DNA from: Microcaldota archaeon
GTDB taxonomy: Archaea; Micrarchaeota; Micrarchaeia; Burarchaeales; Fermentimicrarchaeaceae
Direction: 5' to 3'
DNA: 9,354 bases
Assembly (NCBI GenBank): GCA_026396455.1
Contig: JAPLWT010000012.1
Location: 1 to 9,354 of the forward strand
The translations under genes were made by a program, and so were the position numbers. Shown one piece after another: positions 1 to 6,367 of the stretch (its first letter is position 1; each line of letters opens with the position of its first letter). Below the pieces are notes generated by a model. It did not search any database, was not told where the DNA came from, and was given only the letters and a program-made list of their open reading frames with translations.

Positions 1-21
1 TGTTGAGAGCTTCCTCGCCAT
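1..21 (-). CDS. start of an unidentified gene downstream of aIF1A (partial)
   Basis: Four bases after the aIF1A stop (TGA, 28-26) the minus strand has an ATG at 21-19, preceded by GTGAGAGC. That is a GTGA ribosome-binding site at the same 4-nt spacing seen before other genes here. Only seven codons (MARKLST) lie in the window, so nothing can be recognised from the protein itself. In many archaea the gene after aIF1A is the RIO1 kinase; that is a hint from family context and is not shown by this sequence. Confidence 0.4.
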
Positions 22-25
22 GCTC

Positions 26-319
26 TCACTTCATGTGGCCCGCTCTTCTAAGCCAGTCTGCTTGCAGCCTGGTATACCTCCAAACCAAATCCCCTTTCTT
101 ATCGCTTTCAACTACCCAGGGCTTGATGAGCACAACATCCCCGTCCTTCACCCATATCCTCCTCTTTATCTTGCCAGGAATCCTGCACATCCTCTCCTTT
201 TCGTCTAGACAGTCGACCAGAAGTCTGCTTGCGCCCATCATGCTGATTACTACCCCCAGCACTTCTCCCTTCCTTGGCAATCTCAACCTTCCGATAACTT
301 CCTGTTCTTCCTCTCCCAT
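26..319 (-). CDS. translation initiation factor aIF1A
   Basis: Archaeal orthologue of eIF1A (bacterial IF1 relative), which binds the A-site region of the small ribosomal subunit during initiation. The 97-residue protein is nearly all OB-fold. It starts with a short acidic N-terminus (GEEEQE), then the strand pattern EVLGVVISMMGASRLLVDC, the basic stretch RIPGKIKRRIWVKDGD typical of eIF1A, and a closing VVLIKPW strand near residue 68. The long acidic C-terminal tail of eukaryotic eIF1A is absent, as usual in archaea. The start ATG (319-317) is preceded by GAGGGCGTGAT, and the aIF2-beta stop lies one base upstream (TGA-T-ATG), so the two initiation-factor genes are co-transcribed and probably translationally coupled. 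Length and motifs are normal for the family. Confidence 0.95.
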   Translation of the reverse strand: MGEEEQEVIGRLRLPRKGEVLGVVISMMGASRLLVDCLDEKERMCRIPGKIKRRIWVKDGDVVLIKPWVVESDKKGDLVWRYTRLQADWLRRAGHMK

Positions 320-320
320 A

Positions 321-725
321 TCACGCCCTCACTGGAGACCGGGCTCCGCAAGCCTCACAAACCAAGGCTTTCGTTCCCCTCTCAACACCAATTATCTTAG
401 TATCCGCCTTCTTGCACTCCTTGCATATGACGAATGAAGTAACATACTTCTTCAGCTTCTCGTTGAGCACCCGGTCATAGAATTTACCCTGCAGTATAAG
501 CCCTGGCCCCTCCCTGCTCATGGGAATCGCAAGCTCCCTTGTGAGGTATTTCATAATCTCCTCGGGAGTTCTCCTAAGTTTTCCGGCAATCTCGTCGAAA
601 TTCTTTATTATAGTTTTGTTCCCCTGCACGAAGCTCTCGACAACGGGCATCTCAAACCTGGCCCCTCCGCTAGCCTTTTCAGGCAGGCAGGAATATGCCC
701 TCTCCAAAAGTTTGTCGTATTCCAT
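321..725 (-). CDS. translation initiation factor aIF2 subunit beta
   Basis: Beta subunit of the aIF2 heterotrimer, which brings initiator Met-tRNA to the small subunit. At 134 aa it has the usual archaeal size. An N-terminal helix (MEYDKLLERAYS) is the gamma-subunit-binding element. The central alpha/beta domain follows at about residues 22-95, with RFEMP, NFDEIAGKLRR and the family phrase LAIPMSREGPGLILQGKF. The C-terminal zinc ribbon has C101-x2-C104 and C123-x2-C126. It stands first in a two- or three-gene unit with aIF1A, behind a TATA box about 30 nt upstream of the ATG. There is no strong ribosome-binding site before the ATG, which fits a leaderless or nearly leaderless transcript. Confidence 0.96.
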   Translation of the reverse strand: MEYDKLLERAYSCLPEKASGGARFEMPVVESFVQGNKTIIKNFDEIAGKLRRTPEEIMKYLTRELAIPMSREGPGLILQGKFYDRVLNEKLKKYVTSFVICKECKKADTKIIGVERGTKALVCEACGARSPVRA

Positions 726-750
726 GGCAGCATCTCTTATGTAAATACGA

Positions 751-760
751 ATTTATAAAG
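751..760 (-). promoter_or_regulatory. TATA box for the aIF2-beta / aIF1A unit
   Basis: On the minus strand this reads CTTTATAAAT, a near-consensus archaeal TATA box, directly next to the stop codon of the protease gene (764-762). Its centre is about 30 nt upstream of the aIF2-beta ATG, so transcription would start within a few bases of the start codon. It gives the initiation-factor genes a promoter independent of mcm. Confidence 0.7.
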
Positions 761-761
761 C

Positions 762-1607
762 TCAGTGTAGCAGCAGCCTTGATAAGCCAAAGGAAAGCAC
801 TCCGAAGAAGCATAGGGGCGGCAGGGCAGGCAGGAAAACCTTATTCTTCGTGACATAGTAAAGCACTATGACGAGCCCTACTGTGGCACCGAACACAACT
901 GCAAATGCGTCTATGACGCTGAAGTCAAACCTGTAAGCCGAAACCGCAAGCATGAGTGGCAGGGCAATATCCCCGCTCCCAAGCTCAACGGAAAACTCCT
1001 CCTCCTTCTTGTGCTCCTTAACATACCTCTTCTCCCTGCTGGAGATGGTGAAGGACAACTCCATCTTGCTCATCTCCTTCGCCATGTAAATCATGTGCTT
1101 CGTCACGAAAACGGAAACAAAATCGTAGAGAGAGGCGAAAACTATGAAAATGAGCGCAGGTATCATGTCGAATGAGAAGCCGAAAAGCGCCCCCGCAGCA
1201 GCGCTGGAGATTATTGCTGCCACATTCCTGAACTCCGGGCGCTTCACCTTTAAGAGAACAAGCAGAAGGGAAAGCACGACGGTTATCTCCATTGAATACG
1301 GCACTCCGAAGTATGTCAGGAAGATGAAGAAGACGATGGATGAAGTTCCAAATATCATGACAACCTCGAACAGCCTGAAGAGAGAATGAGACCATTTAAA
1401 GTACTTTATGACAAGCACAACTATCACTGCAACTAAGATTACATAAAGAATGAACAGAAATGAGTTTCCCGTATCGCCCGGCTGCTGGTTGGGGGTGACA
1501 TTCAAATCGCCGTACACAGGGTTTCCGACAAGTTGGATTCCAACAAACAGTCCAATGAGCTGTGCAATGAGGAACATTGCAACTATTCTTGCTATGTGAT
1601 TCATCAC
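762..1607 (-). CDS. presenilin/SPP-type intramembrane aspartyl protease (PSH)
   Basis: Archaeal homologue of presenilin and signal peptide peptidase (GxGD family), which cleaves transmembrane helices inside the membrane. All three catalytic signatures are visible and in order: Y161-D162 in a membrane segment, G210-S-G-D213 after a charged loop (about 180-208, rich in K and E), and P260-A-L262 before the last segment. About nine hydrophobic segments can be drawn: near 8-28, 48-68, 78-99, 105-120, 128-147, 148-168, 211-226, 229-251 and 259-279. The 281 aa fit the archaeal PSH size. The start is either GTG at 1607 or the adjacent ATG at 1604; both overlap the mcm stop TGA (1606-1604), so translation is probably coupled to mcm. 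Substrates cannot be inferred. Confidence 0.93.
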   Translation of the reverse strand: MMNHIARIVAMFLIAQLIGLFVGIQLVGNPVYGDLNVTPNQQPGDTGNSFLFILYVILVAVIVVLVIKYFKWSHSLFRLFEVVMIFGTSSIVFFIFLTYFGVPYSMEITVVLSLLLVLLKVKRPEFRNVAAIISSAAAGALFGFSFDMIPALIFIVFASLYDFVSVFVTKHMIYMAKEMSKMELSFTISSREKRYVKEHKKEEEFSVELGSGDIALPLMLAVSAYRFDFSVIDAFAVVFGATVGLVIVLYYVTKNKVFLPALPPLCFFGVLSFGLSRLLLH

Positions 1608-3679
1608 TCCACCTTTGGCCTCACGACTTTCACGTGCCCGTGCTTTGGCTCGTAAAGTTCCCCGGTCTTCCTCAGCATTTCCTCGATTATCCTTCTTGTT
1701 GTCATTTCATCCAATCCGTATTTCTTTGCCTCCTCGACAACTTTCTCCACTTCAACCAGGTCGTATTCCTTCTCAAGGTCCTTCACTATGTCAAGCACAT
1801 TTCTTATCCTGTCTGCTTTTGATTTTGGCTGCCCTGTTGTTATTATATCTATATCAATTCTGCCCAGCCCCTTATCCATTGTTATAGACTTAAGCATGAA
1901 ATCCATGAGCTTTATAGCCCTCTCTGCATCAGCCAGCTCCACTCTCCTGCTCAGCCTCGCCTTTGCGCTCGCCTCTGCCAGCCTCACCATTCCTTCAATA
2001 TACCTCGGGGTTATCGGCACCGCCCCCTGGCTTGCCCCAATTCTTCTCAGTTCCACGTAATACTCCTTTATCTTCTCATTCGCCTCAGGAGTCAGAACAG
2101 GAGTCACCTTGGTTCTTGAGTACGCTATATATTTCCTCAGAAGCGTGGTATCGATGGGCGGCCTTATCTCCTCCTCCTCGCTTATGGTCTTCTCCACCCT
2201 CTTCCCGGCTGTTGTGTGCTGGTTTAGTATGAAATCCGCAAGCTTCCTGTCCTTCTCCTCATCAAGTACATCCTTTATTGGGAATATCAAATCAAACCTA
2301 GAGAGAATTGTTGGGGGAATGTCAAACTGCTCTGCAGGGTATCTTGTCGGGTCAAACCTGCCATACTTAGGGTTGGCTGCCGCAAGTATTGAAGTTTTCG
2401 CATTGAACCTTGCGACTATGCCTGCTTTTGCAACTGAGATTGTCTGACTTTCCATCGCCTCGTGCATTGCAGCTAATTCCTCATCCTTAATCTTGTCAAA
2501 TTCATCTATGCCAGCCAGGCCTCCTGATGCAAGGACAAGCGCACCTGCCTTCAGAGTCCACCCTCCATCGCCAAGTTCGTCCTTCTCAGCACTCGCCGTA
2601 AGACCTGCGGATGTCACCGCCTTGCCGCTCACATATATGCTCTTTGGGGCAAGGTTTGTTATGTACTGCAGCATTCTCGTTTTGCTGACTCCTGGGTCAC
2701 CTATGAGGAGCACATGTATGTCGCTCCTTATACGCCCTCCATCAGAGAGCATCTTGTTCGGAGTTCCCCCGAAAAGCTGGAGCGCAAGCGCCTCCTTCAC
2801 CTCATCATGACCGTATATGGAAGGTGCTATCGAGCCCACTATCTTCTGGTATATGCTCGGATCTTTTGAGAGCGCCAGTATCTCCTCCTCATCCCCCCTA
2901 TTGATATCCACTTCCTCAAACTCCTTCTCAACCCTCTTGAGGTGAACGGCATCAAGGAACTTCGAATATACTGTTCTTGAGGCCTGCCCCTTCGACTCGT
3001 TGAAAGGTCTTATCCTCAAAACGCCGGTTATCTCAACCCTCTGCCCCGGGCTGATCGTATTGACCAAGTCATCCTCCAGCCACACCTCAATATGGCTTGC
3101 GGGAGCGCCTCCCCTCGTCCTCTCAAGAGGCTCCTGAGCCTCGGCTTTCTGCAGGTTTACGAATCTAGACTCTTCCTCATCATGCTGCAGGCCTTTCCTC
3201 TTGCAGCTTGAGCATGCCTCGGGTATTACGGTATTTTTCTCAATAAGAATTTTCTCAATATGCTCGCAGTATGGGCATCTCAGCACCATCATTTTCACTT
3301 TCGGCCTTATCTCTGTCCTCTTGGTTATAAGGCAATCAATGCAGATGAGTTTTCCAACGTGATCCGCCCCTATGTCTTGAATCAGGGGTCTGCTCTGCTC
3401 TGGCAATTCGAAAAATCTGACATGGGGCTCGAATGGCACCTCGTACTGGGATGGCATGGCCATTCCCTTCAATGCCTCAATAGCGGCTTTAATGAATAAG
3501 TCAGGCTTGTTCAGCAAATTATCTGCAATTTTGCTGCTGTACTTGCCGAGCTGCGTATAGCCGACATCCAAGCTTCTTTTCTCTGGGTACCTGTCAAGAA
3601 GCTTCTCAACATCCTCCTTACAGAAAGTATCAAAAAACCTTTCGAACTCGTCCACTATGAGCGAGATATCCTCGGCCAT
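1604..3679 (-). CDS. mcm: MCM replicative DNA helicase
   Basis: Homohexameric 3'-5' helicase that unwinds the replication fork. The 691 residues match archaeal MCM in length. The N-terminal domain covers about 1-260, with a zinc site C135-x2-C138 and C156-x2-C159 and the OB/hairpin region ending near FLDAVHLKRVEKEF. The AAA+ domain contains Walker A at 327-334 (GDPGVSKT), Walker B at about 388-393 (LAGIDE), the sensor-1 asparagine in AAANPKYGRF (N436), the arginine finger S460-R461-F-D, and a sensor-2 arginine in ITPRYIEG (R559). A winged-helix domain fills about 618-691. There is no intein at Walker A, a common intein site in archaeal MCM. The start has a strong ribosome-binding site. It heads a unit with the intramembrane protease, divergent from metG. 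Confidence 0.98.
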   Translation of the reverse strand: MAEDISLIVDEFERFFDTFCKEDVEKLLDRYPEKRSLDVGYTQLGKYSSKIADNLLNKPDLFIKAAIEALKGMAMPSQYEVPFEPHVRFFELPEQSRPLIQDIGADHVGKLICIDCLITKRTEIRPKVKMMVLRCPYCEHIEKILIEKNTVIPEACSSCKRKGLQHDEEESRFVNLQKAEAQEPLERTRGGAPASHIEVWLEDDLVNTISPGQRVEITGVLRIRPFNESKGQASRTVYSKFLDAVHLKRVEKEFEEVDINRGDEEEILALSKDPSIYQKIVGSIAPSIYGHDEVKEALALQLFGGTPNKMLSDGGRIRSDIHVLLIGDPGVSKTRMLQYITNLAPKSIYVSGKAVTSAGLTASAEKDELGDGGWTLKAGALVLASGGLAGIDEFDKIKDEELAAMHEAMESQTISVAKAGIVARFNAKTSILAAANPKYGRFDPTRYPAEQFDIPPTILSRFDLIFPIKDVLDEEKDRKLADFILNQHTTAGKRVEKTISEEEEIRPPIDTTLLRKYIAYSRTKVTPVLTPEANEKIKEYYVELRRIGASQGAVPITPRYIEGMVRLAEASAKARLSRRVELADAERAIKLMDFMLKSITMDKGLGRIDIDIITTGQPKSKADRIRNVLDIVKDLEKEYDLVEVEKVVEEAKKYGLDEMTTRRIIEEMLRKTGELYEPKHGHVKVVRPKVE

Positions 3680-3680
3680 T

Positions 3681-3693
3681 CACCTCTCCTCCT
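3681..3693 (-). promoter_or_regulatory. strong ribosome-binding site of mcm
   Basis: The minus strand reads AGGAGGAGAGGTG directly before A-ATG. It contains a full AGGAGG eight bases before the start codon and a second GAGGTGA next to it. It fixes the mcm start at 3679 and implies a transcript with a short 5' leader, unlike the seemingly leaderless metG on the other side. Confidence 0.75.
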
Positions 3694-3708
3694 AAAAAGA
3701 GTATTGCT

Positions 3709-3737
3709 ATTTTATACCGTAGTGCATAAATATCTTT
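3709..3737 (-). promoter_or_regulatory. mcm promoter region, two possible TATA boxes
   Basis: Two AT-rich elements on the minus strand could act as the TATA box: AAGATATTTATG (about 3726-3737) and GGTATAAAATA (about 3709-3719). The upstream one would start transcription near 3705 and keep the whole ribosome-binding site in the mRNA. The downstream one is closer to consensus but would start inside that site. The first therefore fits better, but this is inference. Confidence 0.5.
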
Positions 3738-3764
3738 TGCTGACCTATTCCTTATCCGAGTGGG

Positions 3765-3773
3765 TTTAAATAG
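3765..3773 (+). promoter_or_regulatory. TATA box of metG
   Basis: TTTAAATAG is centred about 30 nt before the metG GTG. A normal archaeal spacing puts the transcript start at about 3795-3799, so the mRNA would be leaderless or nearly so. It shares the 119-bp divergent interval with the mcm promoter. Confidence 0.65.
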
Positions 3774-3798
3774 GTAAGGAGAGGGTAACTTTCCAGCG

Positions 3799-5451
3799 GT
3801 GATTGAGATAAGAATAACAATAACTGCCGCATTGCCCTATGCGAACGGGCCGTTGCACCTAGGGCACATCCGGAGCACATATCTCCCAGCAGACATCTAT
3901 GCCCGCTACCAGAGGCTTGCGGGAAATGATGCAGTTTATATCTGCGCAAGCGATGAGCACGGCACGCCCATCGTAGCTGCTGCCGAGAAGGAGAAGAAGA
4001 CGCCTGCCGAATTCGCTGACTACTACCACGGGAGGGACAAGAGCGAATTTGAAAAGCTCGGCTTCAGCATGGACATATTCCACAGGACTTCATCAAAGGA
4101 AAATAAAGAAATGGCGCAGCACTTCTTCCTAAAGCTGAATGAGAAAGGCTTGATTTACGAGAAAGAGGTTGAGCAGGCTTACTGCGAGAAGTGCAAGCGC
4201 TTCCTGCCCGACAGGTTTGTCATAGGGAGATGCCCGCACTGCAATGCGGATGGGCAGTACAGTGATTACTGTGATGCTTGCGGAAAAGCTCTTGGCGCAG
4301 GGGAGCTTCTCGAGCCTAAATGTTCCTCCTGCGGCTCCAAGCCAGTAACGAAGAAGAGCAGGCATTACTTCCTCAAGCTCAGCCAGCTCTCCCCAAAACT
4401 TGAGGCTTGGCTGAAGGGAAACAAGGAGCTGCAGTCCGAAGTTGTCAACTACCTGCTGAACTGGATAAAGGAAGGACTGAAGGACTGGGACATCAGCAGG
4501 GATATGGAATGGGGCGTGCCAATACCTGGAGAGAAGGGCAAGGTCCTCTATGTATGGTTCGATGCTCCCATCGGATATGTGAGCTCAACGGTCGCATGGG
4601 CAAAGCTCAATGGAAGGAACTGGGAGGACTATTGGAAGAAGGATTCCCGAGTGGTGCACTTCATAGGAAAGGATATAGTCTACCACCATTACCTCTTCTG
4701 GCCTGCTATGCTGATGGAGGTTGGGGAGGGTTTCAAGCCTCCAGACGCAATTCCCACAAGAGGATACCTCAACCTTGAAGGAAGGAAATTCTCAAAGAGC
4801 AAGCAGTGGTTCGTTTCCCTGGAGGACTACCTCTCGGCATTCCCCCCGGATTACCTGCGCTATTACATCACAGCAATAACTCCCCATAGCGTGCAGGATG
4901 CGGATTTCTACTGGAGCGACTTCCAGGACAAGGTGAACAATGAGTTGATTGCGTGCATAGGCAACTTCGTGCATAGAACCCTTGTCCTGATAAACAAGTC
5001 CTGTTCCTCGCAAATACCGAAACCTGAGAAGCTGGATGGAAACGAGGAGAAGCTGCTCGGGCTGATAAGCGAGAAGAAAGAATCTATTGGGAAGAGGCTA
5101 GACTCTTTTGATTTCAAGGGAGGGCTTGAGGAGATAAGCTCCCTTGCCTCGGAATTCAACCGATACCTCAGTGAGAGGGAGCCTTGGAGGGAGAAGGACA
5201 AGCAGAAGCTTGGAAACTGCCTCTATGTCTGCTCCCGCGCGGTCACCGCTCTGGCTGTGCTGCTCTCACCCTACCTGCCGTTCTCCTCAGAGAAACTCCT
5301 GAGCATGCTGGAAATCAATGAGAAAATCACATGGGAGCATGCTGACAAGGAGCTTCTGGCACCCGGGAAAAAGATAGCTGCGGCAAAGCCCCTGTTTGAG
5401 AAGGTGAGCGATGAAAGCATAAAAGAGCAGGAAGAGAGGCTGAAGAAATGA
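3799..5451 (+). CDS. metG: methionyl-tRNA synthetase, archaeal type without C-terminal tRNA-binding domain
   Basis: Class I synthetase that charges tRNA-Met, including the initiator. The HIGH motif is H20-L-G-H23 after ITAALPYANGP. The connective insert carries two zinc knuckles, C129/C132/C145/C148 and C158/C161/C175/C178, the pattern usual in archaeal enzymes. VWFDAPIGY (about 252-260) is the conserved Met/ATP-site region, and the KMSKS loop is K330-F-S-K-S334. A helical anticodon-binding domain follows to about residue 515. The protein ends at PLFEKVSDESIKEQEERLKK, just where the EMAP-II-like (MetRS-beta) domain would be attached in longer homologues, so that domain is either a separate gene elsewhere or absent. 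The start is GTG at 3799: an in-frame TAA at 3775 rules out extension, and residues 7-20 already align with the family N-terminus. Confidence 0.97.
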   Translation: MIEIRITITAALPYANGPLHLGHIRSTYLPADIYARYQRLAGNDAVYICASDEHGTPIVAAAEKEKKTPAEFADYYHGRDKSEFEKLGFSMDIFHRTSSKENKEMAQHFFLKLNEKGLIYEKEVEQAYCEKCKRFLPDRFVIGRCPHCNADGQYSDYCDACGKALGAGELLEPKCSSCGSKPVTKKSRHYFLKLSQLSPKLEAWLKGNKELQSEVVNYLLNWIKEGLKDWDISRDMEWGVPIPGEKGKVLYVWFDAPIGYVSSTVAWAKLNGRNWEDYWKKDSRVVHFIGKDIVYHHYLFWPAMLMEVGEGFKPPDAIPTRGYLNLEGRKFSKSKQWFVSLEDYLSAFPPDYLRYYITAITPHSVQDADFYWSDFQDKVNNELIACIGNFVHRTLVLINKSCSSQIPKPEKLDGNEEKLLGLISEKKESIGKRLDSFDFKGGLEEISSLASEFNRYLSEREPWREKDKQKLGNCLYVCSRAVTALAVLLSPYLPFSSEKLLSMLEINEKITWEHADKELLAPGKKIAAAKPLFEKVSDESIKEQEERLKK

Positions 5452-6143
5452 AGATAATTGGGCTTATAGGCGGCATGAGCTGGGAATCTTCAGCGGAGTA
5501 TTATAAGCTCCTAAATGAATTTACAAGAGAAAAATTGGGTGGCTGGCACTCTTCCAGATGCCTGATGTACAGTCTTGATTTTGCTGAGATAGAAAAATTA
5601 CAGCATGAAAACGAGTGGGCAAAGTTGACTCTAATCATGATTGATGCTGCCAAGAAGCTGGAAGCTGGCGGTGCGGAGTGCATACTTATCTGCACCAACA
5701 CTATGCACAAAATGGCGGAAGAAGTCCAAAAAGCAGTTTCAATTCCCTTAATTCACATAGCAGATGCAACTGGAGAGGAAATCAAGTCTATGGGGTTAAA
5801 GAAAGTGGGTTTATTGGGAACAAAATTTACCCTGGAGGAGGATTTCTACAAAGGACGCTTGTCAAAAAAATTCGGGTTGGAAGTCATCATCCCAAGTGAG
5901 CGGGATAGGCAAATTATTCACAATATAATATACGATGAACTTTGCCTGGGAAAGATTAATCAGATTTCAAAAGAAAAATTAAAAAATATAATAGCTAAAT
6001 TAGAAAGAGAAGGTGCTCAGGGAATTGTTCTCGGATGCACAGAAATCCCGCTTTTAATAAAGCAAGATGATTTAAAATTGCCGATATTTGACACCGCAAA
6101 AATCCATGTGAAAGCGGGAGTAGAATTCGCATTGAAGCAATAA
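5448..6143 (+). CDS. aspartate/glutamate racemase family protein, YgeA-like
   Basis: PLP-independent amino-acid racemase of the Asp/Glu/hydantoin racemase superfamily. The 231 aa match the E. coli YgeA length. The N-terminal motif GLIGGMSWESSAEYY, the first active-site motif I81-C-T83-N-T-M-H87 and the second, LGC197TEIPLL, are all present. Thr, not Cys, occupies the first catalytic position. As I recall, E. coli YgeA (an L-Asp/Glu racemase) also uses Thr83 and Cys197, so the match is position for position. The ATG overlaps the metG stop (ATGA). Base composition is very different: a hand count of 5941-6060 gives about 32% GC against about 52% for 4501-4620 in metG, and codons are rich in AAA, TTA and ATA. 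This suggests recent acquisition. The substrate is inferred from motifs only; a D-amino-acid role in an archaeon is unclear. Confidence 0.88.
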   Translation: MKIIGLIGGMSWESSAEYYKLLNEFTREKLGGWHSSRCLMYSLDFAEIEKLQHENEWAKLTLIMIDAAKKLEAGGAECILICTNTMHKMAEEVQKAVSIPLIHIADATGEEIKSMGLKKVGLLGTKFTLEEDFYKGRLSKKFGLEVIIPSERDRQIIHNIIYDELCLGKINQISKEKLKNIIAKLEREGAQGIVLGCTEIPLLIKQDDLKLPIFDTAKIHVKAGVEFALKQ

Positions 6144-6215
6144 TAAGGGGCATTTGATGATCATGTCAAAGATAAAATGGCTCGTGAAAAACTCAATGGT
6201 ATCTTTCTAAGCAAG

Positions 6216-6225
6216 TTTAATATAT
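6216..6225 (+). promoter_or_regulatory. TATA box of tRNA-Lys
   Basis: TTTAATATAT lies in the AT-rich stretch between the racemase and the tRNA. The usual spacing of about 25 nt puts the transcript start near 6246, some ten bases before the mature 5' end at 6256. The rest of the gap from 6144 to 6215 holds no gene I can support. Confidence 0.65.
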
Positions 6226-6255
6226 CATTAACCTCCCAATTCTAAGAGCTTCTGA

Positions 6256-6345
6256 GGGCCCGTAACTCAGCTTGGCCAGAGTACCTGTCTTTTAAACTCA
6301 CACGAGGAAACCAGGGAGTCGTGGGTTCAAATCCCGCCGGGCCCG
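6256..6345 (+). tRNA. tRNA-Lys (anticodon UUU) with a 15-nt intron
   Basis: The acceptor stem GGGCCCG (6256-6262) pairs fully with CGGGCCC (6338-6344), followed by discriminator G73. The D-stem is ACTC (6265-6268) with GAGT (6279-6282). The anticodon stem 5' strand CCTGT (6284-6288) leads into C32-T33, anticodon TTT (6291-6293) and A37. After the intron, A38 and CCAGG (6311-6315) close the stem, with a T31/C39 mismatch. The variable loop is five bases, GAGTC. The T-stem GTGGG (6321-6325) pairs with CCCGC around a TTCAAAT loop. No CCA is encoded. The mature RNA is 75 nt and looks like other archaeal tRNA-Lys(UUU). The fibrillarin start lies 22 bases downstream with no visible terminator between, so the two may share a transcript. 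Confidence 0.93.
6295..6309 (+). other. tRNA-Lys intron at canonical position 37/38
   Basis: The intron AACTCACACGAGGAA separates A37 from A38. A bulge-helix-bulge can be drawn: positions 32-35 (CUUU) pair with intron GAGG (C-G, U-G, U-A, U-G), with UA|A on the 5' side and AA|A on the 3' side as the three-base bulges. An alternative register pairs CUC with GAG inside the intron and UUUU with GAAA. The exact cut sites are inferred from these structures and from the mature tRNA shape. Confidence 0.75.
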
Positions 6346-6367
6346 CTGAGAACCCAAAAGTGATAAA

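Noticed and set aside
3..437. 144-codon plus-strand open frame at the left edge
   Set aside because: It lies opposite aIF1A and aIF2-beta, has low-complexity Ser/Pro/Leu content, and resembles no family; it is an antisense shadow.
1018..1395. 125-codon minus-strand frame inside the protease gene
   Set aside because: It overlaps the well-supported presenilin-type gene in another frame, and its Cys/His-rich translation has no recognisable domain.
2600..2740. Intein in mcm near Walker A
   Set aside because: The Walker A to Walker B region is continuous and of normal length, so there is no intein.
4407..4778. 123-codon plus-strand frame inside metG
   Set aside because: It is a shadow of the synthetase in another frame with no family likeness.
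6157..6240. Short open frames between the racemase and tRNA-Lys (17 codons from ATG 6157, and a second overlapping frame)
   Set aside because: AGGGG precedes the ATG, but the peptides are very short, overlap the tRNA promoter and match nothing I know; probably leftover AT-rich DNA.
6155..6255. Possible C/D-box RNA: TTGATGA near 6155 and CTGA at 6252
   Set aside because: The boxes are about 100 bases apart, C'/D' boxes are missing, and the first base of box C is wrong; archaeal C/D RNAs are usually 50-60 nt.
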